A DNA stretch of 64,000 nucleotides from Craterostigma plantagineum (lineage: Eukaryota > Streptophyta > Magnoliopsida > Lamiales > Linderniaceae), in assembly GCA_027422505.1 (NCBI GenBank), contig JAPQWV010000001.1:5456001-5520000 (forward strand). The letters run 5' to 3'. Of this stretch, positions 26,768 to 37,887 are shown piece after piece; the first letter of the stretch is position 1, and each line of letters opens with the position of its first letter. The notes beneath the pieces were generated by a model, which was not told the DNA's origin, ran no database searches, and worked only from the letters and a program-made list of their open reading frames with translations. The position numbers were made by a program, and so were the translations under genes.

Positions 26768-29232
26768 TGTTAGGGAGTGTGCCCTCGGAATGCCATACGA
26801 GGACTAGGAATAGTATAGGACGCACAATGATGTATAGGTCAATAGACAGTTTTATTGTATATACTGTTAAAATAAAGTAGTGAATATTATTTTCATTATA
26901 ATAAAGGCATTATTATTTATTTATCGAATTTAAAGTCTGCTTGGCATCTGGCGGTGCGATAAATAAATAACACCCGAATGTCTGAGTTGGACGTCTGATT
27001 CTCGTGGGGAAGAGGGAGGAGACACCGGACGGTCCTTATCTCAGCATTAAATAAAAAGTCCGTAAGTATTCTAGGTGGGTGACTAGATATCCGAATATGA
27101 CTTATTCATTGACGACCACATAGTATCGGTAGTGTCACCGATTACCTGAGAGGTTGTGGGTCGTGATGGAGATATCGGTGATCGGAGAGATCGCGTATTC
27201 GGACATTCGGCTCGTATTCGTCTTGATCACATGACTAGGATGTTGTCAATGATTGAACGAATGACTATAGCAGCCTCAGACCGATAGGGTCACTGACGGA
27301 TTTGCTTTCGCGATTTCGGTTTGTCGCTAGTTGGCTAGGTCCGCAAGTGTTCGGAAATGGGACACGGGCCAGCGACGAAACGCAACTGACTTTACGGAGG
27401 TGATTGCCGGGCTTTGACTGCTATCGGGATTCACTGCCTATATTCGTATAGGTTAACGTCCTATGAGGTAATTGGAGAACGACGATCGTAAAGCCTTCGG
27501 CCGAAGCTTGGAAAGCTCGCTCGTATTAGATACGGAGCGGAGTTTAAATAATCGGTTGGGTCTCGATTATAACATAGAGTTAGGTCAGTGAGTTTGACAT
27601 TTACATGGCTCTCACCTAACCGGGACGCAAGTGAAAGGCGTAAGAGGTATTTAAATGTATACACTGTAGTCGGTTCGCCCGAATTTCGATTAGATCAAAA
27701 TTCGTTCTCAACTGGGATCTGTTCGGTACCGCGGGATAGGCTAGGCGAATACCGTGACTCGTGGATTCCTCCCATGCCAGTTGAGACGGACCTAGAGAGT
27801 CGCGCTTAAAAATGGTAATGAACTTGAACGAAAACGGCGGGCTTTTCTCTAGAACCTAATGAATGGGATTCGTTGAGGTAGTGGCATAGTTGACACGAGG
27901 TGTCGGTGATTTAGTTAAATTCCGGTGACGGTCACGAGAATAATTAGGACTTGAGATTGTCTTAAGTGCTTAATTAATAAACTAAATGAGGCTCAGTTGT
28001 AATTAAAATAATTAGATTGGATTTAATTATTTTATTACTCAAAATTGAGGGACTAAATTGAGAATTTAAAAAACTAAAGGGCCTACATGGAATTACTTGA
28101 CATTTTGCATGGTCTTGGACATGTGGAGAATTCCATGGCATGCCACATAAGTTGAGGTGGCATATGACTCATTCTTTGAGTCAAGACAAGTGTCTCACTT
28201 AAATATATAATAAACTAACCTTAGTGGATTTATACTACAAGGAAAACAAGACACCTTATTAGCTTAGGTGTAAACAAATAAAAAATACATGCATAAATGA
28301 GAACAAGGTAAGGTGAGATGCTAAGGTTCTAAGCAATTGTACTTGGTACTTTGCTTTCAACTTGCCACAACTCTTAATAATAAAAGGCTAGAGAATAAGA
28401 AAAGAGTGTACTTGGTACTACTTAAGTCACATCATTAAAGCCACGGGATCGTTCGACGAAGCCCGACGCCCGAACCGAACTGCGTCTAGCCATCAGGAGC
28501 AGACTCGGAGGTTTAATCAAGGTCATACCGGCGTGACAATCTAGCCCGGAAGCCCCGGGAGCAAGACGAGGCGCAGCGACTCTCATCCGAGGTGTAAACA
28601 CGTACGCCGAAGGTATATTTCGAACCCTACTGATTTGATTTTACGAAAAATACCAAACGACATCGGAATGATTCGAAAGACCCCTCGTTACGATCGTTGG
28701 GAAGTGTAGAATCAATCTGGAAATTTTGGTATTGATTAGAAATCGTTTCGGTTGTCAAACTGTCGAAAGACGGCAGACTGCCGCTTTAGTCGAATTGATA
28801 ATTTCGAACCACTGATTTGATTTTGTGAAAAATACCAAACGATATCGGAATGATTCGAAAGACCCCTCGTTACGATCGTTGGGAAGTGTAGAATCAATCT
28901 GGAAAATTTGGTATCGATCGGAAATCGTTTCGGTCGCCAAATAGTCGAAACACTGTCGGCTGCCGCTTTGTTCGAACTAGTTTGGAACGAAATTATTAAT
29001 TCGAATAAATTTGTAATAAATTCGAATTTAGGAAATTCGAATTAGACGTGGTCTCCTGAGGCTCAGGGCAGTATCTTGAGCCCTCGGGAGAAGCCGAAGG
29101 GCGTTAGGTCGAATTTAGATGTTGGAAATCGAAAATTTGGCACCCTACGCCGCTCGGTTCAAAACGCGCTTCCGCTATCGCCATGTTGAGCTGTTCGGGG
29201 GCCGGCGTCGATTAATCGGGCCTACCCCAACA
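26768..29232. mobile_element. Solo LTR, 2465 bp, with perfect 5-bp target duplication
   Basis: The segment starts TGTTAGGG and ends CCCCAACA, giving the TG...CA inverted termini of an LTR. It is flanked by the exact 5-bp repeat AGTCA (26763-26767 and 29233-29237). It has no coding capacity, and no second LTR or internal region adjoins it, so it is best read as the product of LTR-LTR recombination. The LTR is long and contains a 182-bp tandem duplication. Superfamily cannot be assigned. Confidence 0.85.
28622..28985. repeat. 182-bp tandem duplication inside the solo LTR
   Basis: The block TGATTTGATTTT.CGAAAAATACCAAACGA ... GACCCCTCGTTACGATCGTTGG ... TGCCGCTTT begins at 28631 and recurs at 28813. 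The copies are about 90% identical or better by eye. Confidence 0.85.
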
Positions 29233-29237
29233 AGTCA

Positions 29238-29476
29238 ACCTATGATTTGGTTCAACTTAAGCTCGGCTCATGCTCATGATTGTCGAACTGAGCTGAAGTC
29301 AAGCTTCTAAGTAACTATTTGAAAACTCACGATTCGATTGGTCAGATTTTTTTTTTTTTTTTTTAATAACTTGAGTTTGGCTCATTGTGCAAAATAGCGC
29401 ACGAGAAAAGCTTAACATAAACTATTAGCTCGAGTTAAGAAAAATGAGTAATTTAACAAGCCCGCCTCGTTTATAC
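29238..29476. other. End of an older repeat, containing a T-run
   Basis: Contains CTCGGCTCATGCTC-type wording and a T-run at about 29348-29364. It ends with CTCGTTTATACCCCTA (about 29466-29481), whose reverse complement resembles the hAT-type end TAGGGGTATAAACGAG. The left partner end was not found. Confidence 0.45.
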
Positions 29477-29484
29477 CCCTAGAC

Positions 29485-29886
29485 TAGGGGTGTATAAATG
29501 ATCCAAGTCGAGCCCGAACATGGCCCGCTCTGAGCTCGAAAAATTTCTGCTCGAGCTCGGCTCGGTTAAAAACATTAAAGTTTGGGTCGGCTCGATAAGC
29601 TCGACAAGCTTAGTGAAAGGCGGGGTCTTTGAGCTCGAATTCGGGCTCGAACTCGAGTTCGGTATATATTATTAAATAAATACGAATATTTATATACAAT
29701 ATAAAATATTTAATATATTAACAAAATAAAGTTGCCGGCTCGATAAAAAGGGACCGACGAATCACGAGCCAAGACATGAACAGCTTGAAGCTCGGCTCGA
29801 TTGTCAGTTTGAGCTCGATTTTGATCGAGCTCGAATCAAGCTTTGACCGAGCGGCTTGCGAGCAGCTCGACTCGTTTACACCCCTA
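29485..29886. mobile_element. Non-autonomous hAT element, GCTCGAGC-rich, perfect 8-bp duplication
   Basis: Left end TAGGGGTGTATAAATGA; reverse complement of the right end TAGGGGTGTAAACGAGT. The flank CCCTAGAC is identical on both sides (29477-29484 and 29887-29894). Sub-ends are rich in GAGCTCG/CGAGCTC motifs around an AT-rich core. No coding capacity. Confidence 0.92.
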
Positions 29887-30278
29887 CCCTAGACATTACA
29901 ACTATGCAAATTATAATTAAATAGGAAAAGGAAAATCGATTGAGTAATAATAATAGTATATATTAACAATAATATGAGTCACGGGAACATAAATTTTATA
30001 TATGAATGGTAAGTCTCATCAGAACCCTATAAAATCTTGTATCATTTTGGAGGCGCCTTACTATTTCTCTGAAATGGCTTATGCTTGCCAAGACCTTCGC
30101 AATGCTATATAGGCTTCTGTCATGTTTCTTATCATCATTATTATGTGACATTATTAATTAGGAAAAACAAAATACGTGTAAGTTTTGTTGTTACTATACC
30201 AAGACCCTAATCAACTCCTTCACTTTTGTCAAAGTATAATTAAACCCCTCATTATCTTTTTTCGTAGTATATATTTTA

Positions 30279-30675
30279 GTGACATCTACACATAAATACC
30301 TACTTGAATAAACTTTTTACAGATAGGTACCCGATTTAATGTTTACCAGTTTCTTCAGTCACGCCGTACCTTCCTGTGTGTATGGCGTACCATAACACGT
30401 TGATATAGGGTACCTAAATGTGTTTATACGGCGTACCTTGGTATTATAGATGGTGTACCTAAATGTGCTAATACGATGTTCCATTTTCTCAACATATGAC
30501 GTACCACAATACGTTGATATAGGGTACCCAAAAATGTGTTGTATGGCGTACCTGCGGCTGATCGGGTACCTATCTGCAAAAAAATTATTCTACTAGGTAC
30601 CTACATATAAAAAAATCTAACAGGGTACTAAATTATAAGTTTTTTTCCAAATGAGTATTTATGTGTAAAGATTCC
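30279..30675. mobile_element. Mutator-type MITE with perfect 9-bp duplication
   Basis: The ends GTGACATCTACACATAAATAC and (reverse complement) GGAATCTTTACACATAAATAC are inverted repeats. The flank TATATTTTA is identical on both sides (30270-30278 and 30676-30684); 9 bp is the Mutator signature. The core holds degenerate direct repeats built on GGCGTACC / GGTACC. Confidence 0.9.
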
Positions 30676-31180
30676 TATATTTTATTCAATGGTCTTTTAT
30701 TCATGTGTGTATGTTCTAAAATTAAAACTAAAGAAATAGAACAATTCAAGCGTTCAAGTAAAAAGCACATGCGAGTTGCGCAACCAAGGCCATTATCTTG
30801 ATCTCGAATCTGATGATACGAGGATGACTTGGATCAAATTAAATAAAAAGATGTTATATATTATTAGAAAAAATACGATATTTTTTATTTATGTATCCCG
30901 ACAACTATCCCGTATTCAACGGAGCTCGTGCTCTGACTTCTCCACACTATATTGTCTGACCCCTCGAAATCAATTGATATAACACTAGAAAGGATATTTA
31001 ATTAATTACTATAGAAACATAAAAAGTACTCCTACTTAAATATGTAACTTACAATCTTCATGACTCATGTCCTCGTTAATCGTTTTATGTAATATACATA
31101 TAATATACATATTTATGTATATATGATATGATTCGAAATTACAAGTTATTAGAGTAAAAGAATGCTTATGGTTGGGTATT

Positions 31181-31275
31181 AACATTCAGACCATGTCAAC
31201 AAATGTTTATATTATACAGATACGAATTAACATCAGACCATGTCAACAAATGTTTATATTATATAGATACGAATA
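31181..31275. repeat. 47-bp tandem duplication
   Basis: AACATCAGACCATGTCAACA through TATAGATACGAAT occurs twice in direct succession, starting at 31181 and 31229, nearly identical. Confidence 0.85.
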
Positions 31276-32032
31276 TGCAATATATTTATTATTTTCAACA
31301 AAGGTTTTGTTAGTTTTGTGTCAGATGTATCAAAGCCGTTTCATGATTAATCGTAACAGGTTTAGTTGAGGTATTTCTTTCTTATTTATTTTTCTATTCG
31401 TCCAATAAATTAAAGAAAGCAAAAGCATTAAATAAATTTTTTTTACAAACTCCAGAATTGGTCAACACTGCCAGAGATACGCATGATTATATAGTGAATA
31501 TTAATGGTAGACATCACTCTTTTGCACACTGCAAATGATGAAGCTTAATAAGTATAATTTTTGCTTGTTTTACTGTGTTTTTTATTTTAGTTATCATTTT
31601 ACATAAATTTTCTTTTAAAAAGTTTTTATACGTCTCTCAATCGAAACCCTAGATGGAACTCTCAGCCGTTTTATATATCAAATCCATCAAACGTCAATTT
31701 ATTTAGATTTTTTTTTTATTTTTCTTTAATTCGCCTAACTCTCTGCAAAAAGAGAGTCTTTTGCAGGACGCAAGAAATCACCCCCCACAAATCCATTTAC
31801 ATCCGCCATTAACTGCTGCCTAAAAATTTTCTATTTTGAGATACGATATTAAGTAACTTTCTTGTGATATCTGTAGCTTCTGCTCAGTATGTAATAAAGC
31901 TTCTGCTATTGTTTTGGACCCTGAGATTGCGATGCTTAACTGTTACAGCTATGAGTCGTCTCTCTCACTACACATGCTTTATATCCATCTCTTTCTCTAT
32001 TATTAACATAATATGTGTACATTAGTGTGCCT

Positions 32033-32050
32033 TGTGTGTGTGTGTGTGTG
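32033..32050. repeat. (GT)n microsatellite
   Basis: About nine GT units upstream of the MIR172 promoter. Confidence 0.9.
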
Positions 32051-32124
32051 AGAAAAATGATCGATCTCTCACAATCCTAAAATCTCGTTTTCATTTGTTG
32101 TAATAATTCCTCACTTACACGCTC

Positions 32125-32133
32125 TATAAATAA
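32125..32133 (+). promoter_or_regulatory. TATA box of the MIR172 gene
   Basis: TATAAATAA followed by a CT-rich initiator region fits a Pol II start near 32155-32165, about 300 bases before the hairpin. Inferred from position and motif. Confidence 0.6.
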
Positions 32134-32170
32134 GACCCTATTTAAAGCTTCTTCATGTCATCCATTTCTT

Positions 32171-32172
<2 letters not shown>

Positions 32173-32213
<41 letters not shown>

Positions 32214-32231
32214 CCCCCCCCCCCCCCCCCC
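32173..32231. repeat. (CT)n microsatellite followed by a C-run
   Basis: About nineteen CT units are followed by about twenty C. The tract lies where the 5' leader of the miR172 primary transcript should be. CT-rich tracts near the start site are common in plant genes, but the long C-run is unusual and is also a likely place for a length error in the assembly. Confidence 0.9.
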
Positions 32232-32458
32232 TCCTTCCGTCGGGATTTAGGTTTTTTTTTGTGTTTCCTTGCTATATCATGATGAAACTCTTTATTTCCC
32301 TCTAGCCCTTTTGTTAACTTTTCAGATCTAAGATGTAATGTTAAGTTGAATTAGGGTTTTCTCTAGCGAATTAGCTTTGTCCCTTATTACATGTTTGTAA
32401 ATTTTTATACCAACTGATCAATCGTTGGAACTTGGAAGAGGTCAGAAGAAAGCATCAA

Positions 32459-32673
32459 AGTCAGTTCTTTGCTGCTGGAGCATCATCAAGATTCACATGT
32501 TGTTTCTCTTTGGGTTCATGAGAGGCGAGTTTTGATATAATTTAATAACAAATAGGTATTTTATTTATGTCACGGTGCTAAAACATAAATAAAATTTGGT
32601 AGCCCTTTTATGAGCAAAAGAGAAATATCCAGATCTGAGAATCTTGATGATGCTGCAGTGGCAGGAACTGACT
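32459..32673 (+). ncRNA. MIR172: MIR172 precursor hairpin (miR172c/d-type mature sequence)
   Basis: The mature 3p strand at 32638-32658 begins AGAATCTTGATGATGCTG and ends CAG, which is the miR172c/d form. The opposite strand at 32477-32497 begins GGAGCATCATCAAGATTC and pairs with it. Pairing extends outward to AGTCAGTTC (32459-32467) against GAACTGACT (32665-32673), with a loop of about 140 bases between the arms. miR172 represses AP2-type transcription factors and promotes phase change and flowering. A TATA box lies about 330 bases upstream. A splice-donor-like GGTAAG at about 32729 suggests the primary transcript may be spliced downstream. Confidence 0.96.
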
Positions 32674-33607
32674 ATAATATCTCATCATATGGTTTTGGTA
32701 GGAGAAGATCATGTTGACGATAGCTTGGTAAGCATCAATTTTCTTTTTTTTTTTTGTAATTTATAAATAGACTAATATTGCAATATTCTTTTGTTCATAG
32801 ATACTGATTTAACCCTTTTCGGTATACTTTAGTGTTTGAGGGTTTGTTTTAAGGAAGCTTCAAAACCCTATACTAAAGGGTTTATGATCCAATTTATGAT
32901 TCACATACTGCATAATAAGCTTCTTGACAACATTGTAACGTTTCTTGCAATAAGCTGTAGCGGGTTTAAAGCGTACAAGTCAAACGTTGTTGTTTCGAGA
33001 TGTAACAAGTAGTGTATGGATTTTTATTTATGTTGTCAAGGCATCAACATCATATATCGTTACTATTTTTCTTGTCAAGTACTTCAAATGCTCACCGTCT
33101 GAGAAACAAATAGTAGCATAGCAACTGTGTTTTTATTTTTTTTTTTGTGTTCCGTCAATATGTGTTTATCCCAGCATACCGTCATGAAATTATTTGTGTT
33201 AGTTATTCTTCCACAATAAACGAAAAGATACTATTTTTCTTATTGTTATCATAACTGCTATGGCCGGCTCTCAGTTATTTTGAATAACAATGTCGTAAAA
33301 TTTAGAAAGAAAAAGGAATATAACCACGGCAAACATAAAAACAACACCAACTGTATTACGTTCATAGACCACAAACAAGAAATCCCACAAAATACAAATT
33401 ACAAAATCAGAACATATAGAGATGCAAAAAAAAAGAAAAAGGCTATGCACATTTCATCACAAGCTTTTATCAAATCCTTCATCAATATAACGTCGCCTTG
33501 CATAGCCAAGTTAGTTTCCTTCCCATTGTATTTCTGTTTTCGGAAACGGCTTGTTTAATAACAATAAATACATATTTAAAGTGACACACAATTCGAGTTT
33601 TATCGAC

Positions 33608-35892
33608 TTAGAAAACGCCGCGGTCGATGGCGTCCTTGTTGGCGTCCCCGAGGGCGGCCTCGCTCAAGTACTTGTCCGCAAGCTGAACCCTCTTTACGTT
33701 CTCCTGCTCTGCCACGAGCATGTTTCCGTATTCTAGAAGCTTCTGGAGCGACATCTTCGGCTGCTCGAACTTTGGCGGCCCTTTCCTTGAGTTCACGAGG
33801 TTCCTACCGATGTTCTCGACCCCAACGCTCTCGGCCCACTTCCTCACCTCGTCGTCGTACACTCTCGCCCTAAGCGCGCCGAAGAAATCTGTCGGGAAAC
33901 GGAATCGGGTTACTATCTCACACTGTGCAGATCATATATATATGACTCATTGCCTTGCATTGCATACCCGCTTGGATATGACCCTAATGGGCTTAAAATT
34001 TGACGCGCGACGAGTTTATAGAATGAAACAAACTGTTCCAACATAGATGAGATGGCGTGCAAGGTGTCACATTCCAAATTTAAGCCCATTCAGCGATGGG
34101 TGTCAGATATAAAGCCCAATTAATTCCGTGAGGATTCGATCGGGCTTAGAATCATGGGTGGGGGATAGCGTATAAGGTGTCGTGTGTCAAATTTTTAAGT
34201 TCACTTGTGGGTAGGCAAGACAAAATCATCAGCCCAAAAAATGGAAGAGACTGACCGATGGATTGGCCGGGGAAGTTGTCAACGAGGGTGACGATGTGCT
34301 CATCGGGGACGGAGTCGGTCCTGAAGATGCCCTTGCAGACACCGATACGGTCCTCGCTGGTCGGGGCCCAGTAGAACTTCTCCATACGTCCGTCACGGAT
34401 CAACGGGGCGTAGAGGGTAGAGAAGTCGTTTCCAGTTACTATGATGGGTACTCTGGCGTTCTCCTGCTTGTTGTACATTCCCGGGAGCTGGACGTTGGTG
34501 GGGTTGTCAGCTATGTTCATGAGCGTTGCGTTGACCATCTGGTTGTTGACCGTGTACTGGGTCGTGCCACCCATACGACCCGCCCCGGCGTCGAGGTCGT
34601 TGATGAACAGGCAGCACATCTTTCCCTTTGCTATTATGTCGGCCGCCTCGCGGTACCTCTGTCTGATGAGCTTTGCGGGCTCTCCGGCGCTCCCCGACTC
34701 GAGCTCTCCAGCGCTCATCATGATCGGGCTGAAAATTTATTTTCGCGACGCGATTTCGTCGTCATTATTTTTTTTTTAAAAAAAAAAGAACGTCGCTATG
34801 GAATACGAAGAAAAAAAAAAGGAGCTCACTTGATTCCCATCTTGGCGAAGACGAGCTCGCATTGGAAAGATTTTCCTTGCCCTTTGCCTCCCCATAGACC
34901 CAAGATGAGCGGAACCTGGTAACAGAATTCAGAAACGGCTTAATTAGGGTCAGCGAATGCCAATTCTTTCACCAGCGTTTTCAACATTTAAACCCAAAAT
35001 CCTAAATCCGACAGTTGCACATGCTCGAAATAAAACATATAGTAATAAAAACATTCCGCTGACGAAGCTTCTAGAAGAAGCAAGAAATAGACTTGATGTT
35101 GTGCAACTTCTTTGAAATAAATTTCGAGTAATTGTAAGTTCTTTAGGATGTCCCGAATCGACAAACGTTCTTGATTTTTTCACGAGGATTTCCGACACTT
35201 AACCAAAAACCCTAAATCAGGCAGATGCAGAGCTCGAAATAAAATATACACACATACACGAACCAAAAAAACAAACCTTGATGTTGGGCAACTTCATGAA
35301 GTTCTTGGAAAGGTGGACAACAAGCTTGTCCATGAATGCCGGGGCTATGTATAGCCCGTTCATCGTGTTGTCGAGATTGTACCTAAAATAATTAACATTC
35401 CGCCCCACAAATGCATCAATCGACCATCCGGCAAACGTTAATCATGCGCGATTATTATTAATATTATTACGTTTTGAGTCCTTGGCTTAGGTATTCGTAA
35501 GAACTGAGGACGGGGTCGTGGGTCCCGGCCCCCGAGGGTGCTTGGAAGAGTGTGTCGACCATTCCCTTTCCCCTCGTGATGTCTTGTTGGTCGTCGGAGA
35601 TGTCCTCGGTGAGCCCCTTCCACTTGTCTTGCGCCACAACCTTGAACGACCCGTTGTTCGAGCCAGGCGATGCCTTGGGCACGAACGACGAGTTGAACCT
35701 CATCGTGCCCGACCCTAGGAACGAGCCGCCCGACGAGCCATTCAGCTTCAACTGATAACAAAATTAATTAATACCATTTCACAATATGTAAGAATATTAG
35801 TTTATTGTATATGATCAATATAAAGTATGTGTGTGCGAATATATTACCGGTACACGGTTGACAGCTCCGATGGTTGACACGGCGGCGGCCAT
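33608..35892 (-). CDS. RCA: Rubisco activase, chloroplastic, six exons (short, beta-type end)
   Basis: AAA+ ATPase of the chloroplast stroma that removes inhibitory sugar phosphates from Rubisco. Exons in transcript order: 35892-35848, 35751-35471, 35382-35277, 34915-34830, 34728-34256 and 33888-33608, joining to 423 residues. A Ser/Gly-rich transit peptide fills about the first 55 residues. KWKGL near residue 65 begins the mature N-domain. Walker A GGKGQGKS is at 153-160 and Walker [14 protein letters not shown] starts at 211. Sensor and C-domain blocks ([35 protein letters not shown]) are intact. The protein ends DAIDRGVF, so it lacks the redox-regulated Cys extension of alpha isoforms. I saw no alternative exon encoding that extension. 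It is somewhat shorter than many beta forms. Confidence 0.96.
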
Positions 35893-35982
35893 TTTAGTTG
35901 TCTTAAGCGGCGGCGGAGCTTCTTGACTGATGTGTGTACTGTATTGAAGTTGTGTGTGGGAGATGATGTGTTGTTAGAAGCG

Positions 35983-35991
35983 CTTTATATA
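35983..35991 (-). promoter_or_regulatory. TATA box of the Rubisco activase gene
   Basis: Minus-strand TATATAAAG lies 91-99 bases before the start codon, which gives a leader of about 60 bases. Position and sequence fit well. Confidence 0.75.
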
Positions 35992-36391
35992 GTAATCATT
36001 GCAAGGATATATTTCTGAATTTTTTGGGGAGGTTATTGGCCACATAATGAAGATGGGCTTGTGTGACAAGTGGCGGGCTGTGGATGATTGATGAGGTGAA
36101 AAGCTTTTAATAATATTTCGAGTTTGGATGGATTTTTGAGGTTCGGATATTAGGGTTACTCCTCTCCACTTAATTAAATTTTCATTTATGTTTATTTGTG
36201 TATTTTTCGTTTGGTAATTTTTTGTTTTGGTGTGGGTAAGATTGATTTGAAGATGAGGAATGAGAAGCTTGTGGAGGTCGTAGGTTTGTTTTGTCTGGGA
36301 CTGAATTCAAAATGTGTGGTGACTGAATAAAATATTATCTTCGTAGGTTATTACTACTTATTTGTATGGTTTACAATTTTGAAAATTATGA

Positions 36392-36910
36392 ATTTTTCAG
36401 ACCCAATTCCAGCCCAAACCCAGGTCCGTATAAGCTTGTGGGGTTCCTCTCTAAAACCAATTGGCAATAGAGGGAGTGAACCCACAAGCTTATAAACCTA
36501 TCAATTTCCCTTTTTCTAATCGGTGTGGGATAGTTGTTTGTACACCCAACAAACCTCCCTTCAAACTCTAGACCACACAACGGACCTCCCCTTCGACGAT
36601 TATCTGCACCAAACGCTTCTCACCGCAGATTCACCAATCGTCCTTACAAGGGGCCGAGGACACACCACCCACACCGTACCCGGGCTAGAGTTTTTTTTTC
36701 CTTCTGAAGGCACCCTCACGCTTCGTCCATGCTCACCGCACCATGTAGAGATTTTTCAGACCCAATTCCAGCCCAAACCCAGGTCTGTATAAGCTTGTGG
36801 GGTTCCTCTCTAAAACCAATTGGCAATAGAGGGAGTGAACACACAAGCTTATAAACCTATCAATTTTCCTTTTTCTAATCGGTGTGGGATAGTTGTTTGT
36901 ACACCCAACA
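36392..36910 (-). mobile_element. TRIM (miniature LTR retrotransposon), 519 bp, minus orientation
   Basis: Two direct repeats (36392-36551 and 36744-36910, about 97% alike over 155 bases) flank about 190 bases. On the minus strand each begins TGTTGGGTGTACAAACA. The upstream one ends CTCTACA and is followed at once by a primer-binding-like TGGTGCGGTGAGC (36731-36743). A purine tract, GAAGGGAGG, lies just before the downstream LTR (36552-36562). There is no coding capacity, as expected of a TRIM. The downstream LTR lacks its last few bases and no target duplication was found. The putative primer site is not the usual initiator-Met sequence. Confidence 0.8.
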
Positions 36911-37392
36911 ATACTCAATTTCCTTTACTAAAATTATTTTTTAATTTTATTATTATCATTAAGATTTATGATTTTATAATTATGATCACTATTATTATTA
37001 TTACTACTACTACTAGTAACATTATTATAGTTACTTCGTTTCATTTAGTAAAGGGTAAATGCTACTTTTTCTCCTCGTAGTTACATCGAATTTCACCAAT
37101 ATACCTCATAATTTTTTTTATTACATGCGTGTCCCTTATGCTTTCAAGAACATTGCACGAAACCCCCCGGGCAGCTTATACTGCCCGAGATTGTTGTACA
37201 TGCGCTGTTACTGCGACTTAAACATAATTTGACCAAATTTTATGCTGTAAAATGACTAAAATAACCCTCACTCGTCTTCTTCCTCTCAACATCTTCCCCT
37301 ATCCCCGACTTCTTCGAGCTGAAAAGAAACTCTCAGATTCACCACGTAGTGCATAGGAAAGATTCATCAAACTAAAGGAAAATGGATGAAGT

Positions 37393-37528
37393 CCACCTTG
37401 GGCTGCTTCAAGAAAGCCTTCTCCCTCTGAAGATTGAAAGTAGCAACGACTTTATTCACAAAATAAACAATGAAAACAAATAAAAAAGAAAGCATTGGCT
37501 GTGCGGAAATGCTTACCTGCTCACCCAT
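37393..37528 (-). pseudogene. Captured ribosomal protein S11 (uS17) fragment with its intron
   Basis: Minus-strand MGEQ (37528-37517), a GTAAGC...CAG intron (37516-37427), then REKAFLKQPKV (37426 down to about 37394). Plant RPS11 begins MAEQTEKAFLKQPKV, so the first coding exon boundary and the start of exon 2 are both recognisable. Similarity stops right after KV. Retention of an intron shows capture from genomic DNA and not from mRNA. Confidence 0.78.
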
Positions 37529-37574
37529 GTTTGATTTTGGAACGATTATGAGAGGTGTGCCGTCCTTTCTAAAA

Positions 37575-37726
37575 TTTGTTCCCAGTGGTTGTGACGAAGA
37601 TGTCTGCTTCTGAGACTACGTCTTTTATGGTTAGGATAGGACCTGGTAGCCTTCCATTAGGGCTTGGAGTGCGCATGCGATTGGGTCAATTTCTGTGACT
37701 ATGACTCTTGCCCCGGCCTGCTTTAG
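37575..37726 (-). pseudogene. Captured S-adenosylhomocysteinase fragment
   Basis: Minus-strand translation gives [16 protein letters not shown], then (after one extra codon) [12 protein letters not shown]. After a two-base frame change it continues TIKDVVSEADIFVTTTGNK. This is the NAD-binding segment of plant SAHH. It covers only about 50 of ~485 residues and is frameshifted, so it is not functional. Confidence 0.85.
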
Positions 37727-37887
37727 GGTGGCGGTAGATTGTCTCCGACGGTTCCATAGTTCACGCCGATGGATCTCATGGTGGTGGTAGTGAGGAAAAG
37801 GAGGATGGAGACGATGAAGAAGGGCGACATGGGAATTTCCTTTTCTTTTTCTTTTTCTTGGTCACTTGAAGAAGAAGAAGAACCCAT
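37726..37887 (-). pseudogene. Captured GH17 beta-1,3-glucanase N-terminus
   Basis: An open frame starting [16 protein letters not shown] continues into a hydrophobic signal-like stretch ([17 protein letters not shown]) and [16 protein letters not shown], the invariant mature N-terminus of plant glucan endo-1,3-beta-glucosidases. It then runs into the SAHH fragment and stops at once. The Ser- and Lys/Glu-rich leader before the signal-like stretch is not typical of the family. Confidence 0.82.

Noticed and set aside
34263..34922. 219-codon plus-strand frame across the Rubisco activase gene
   Set aside because: It is antisense to well-supported RCA exons and has no recognisable motif.
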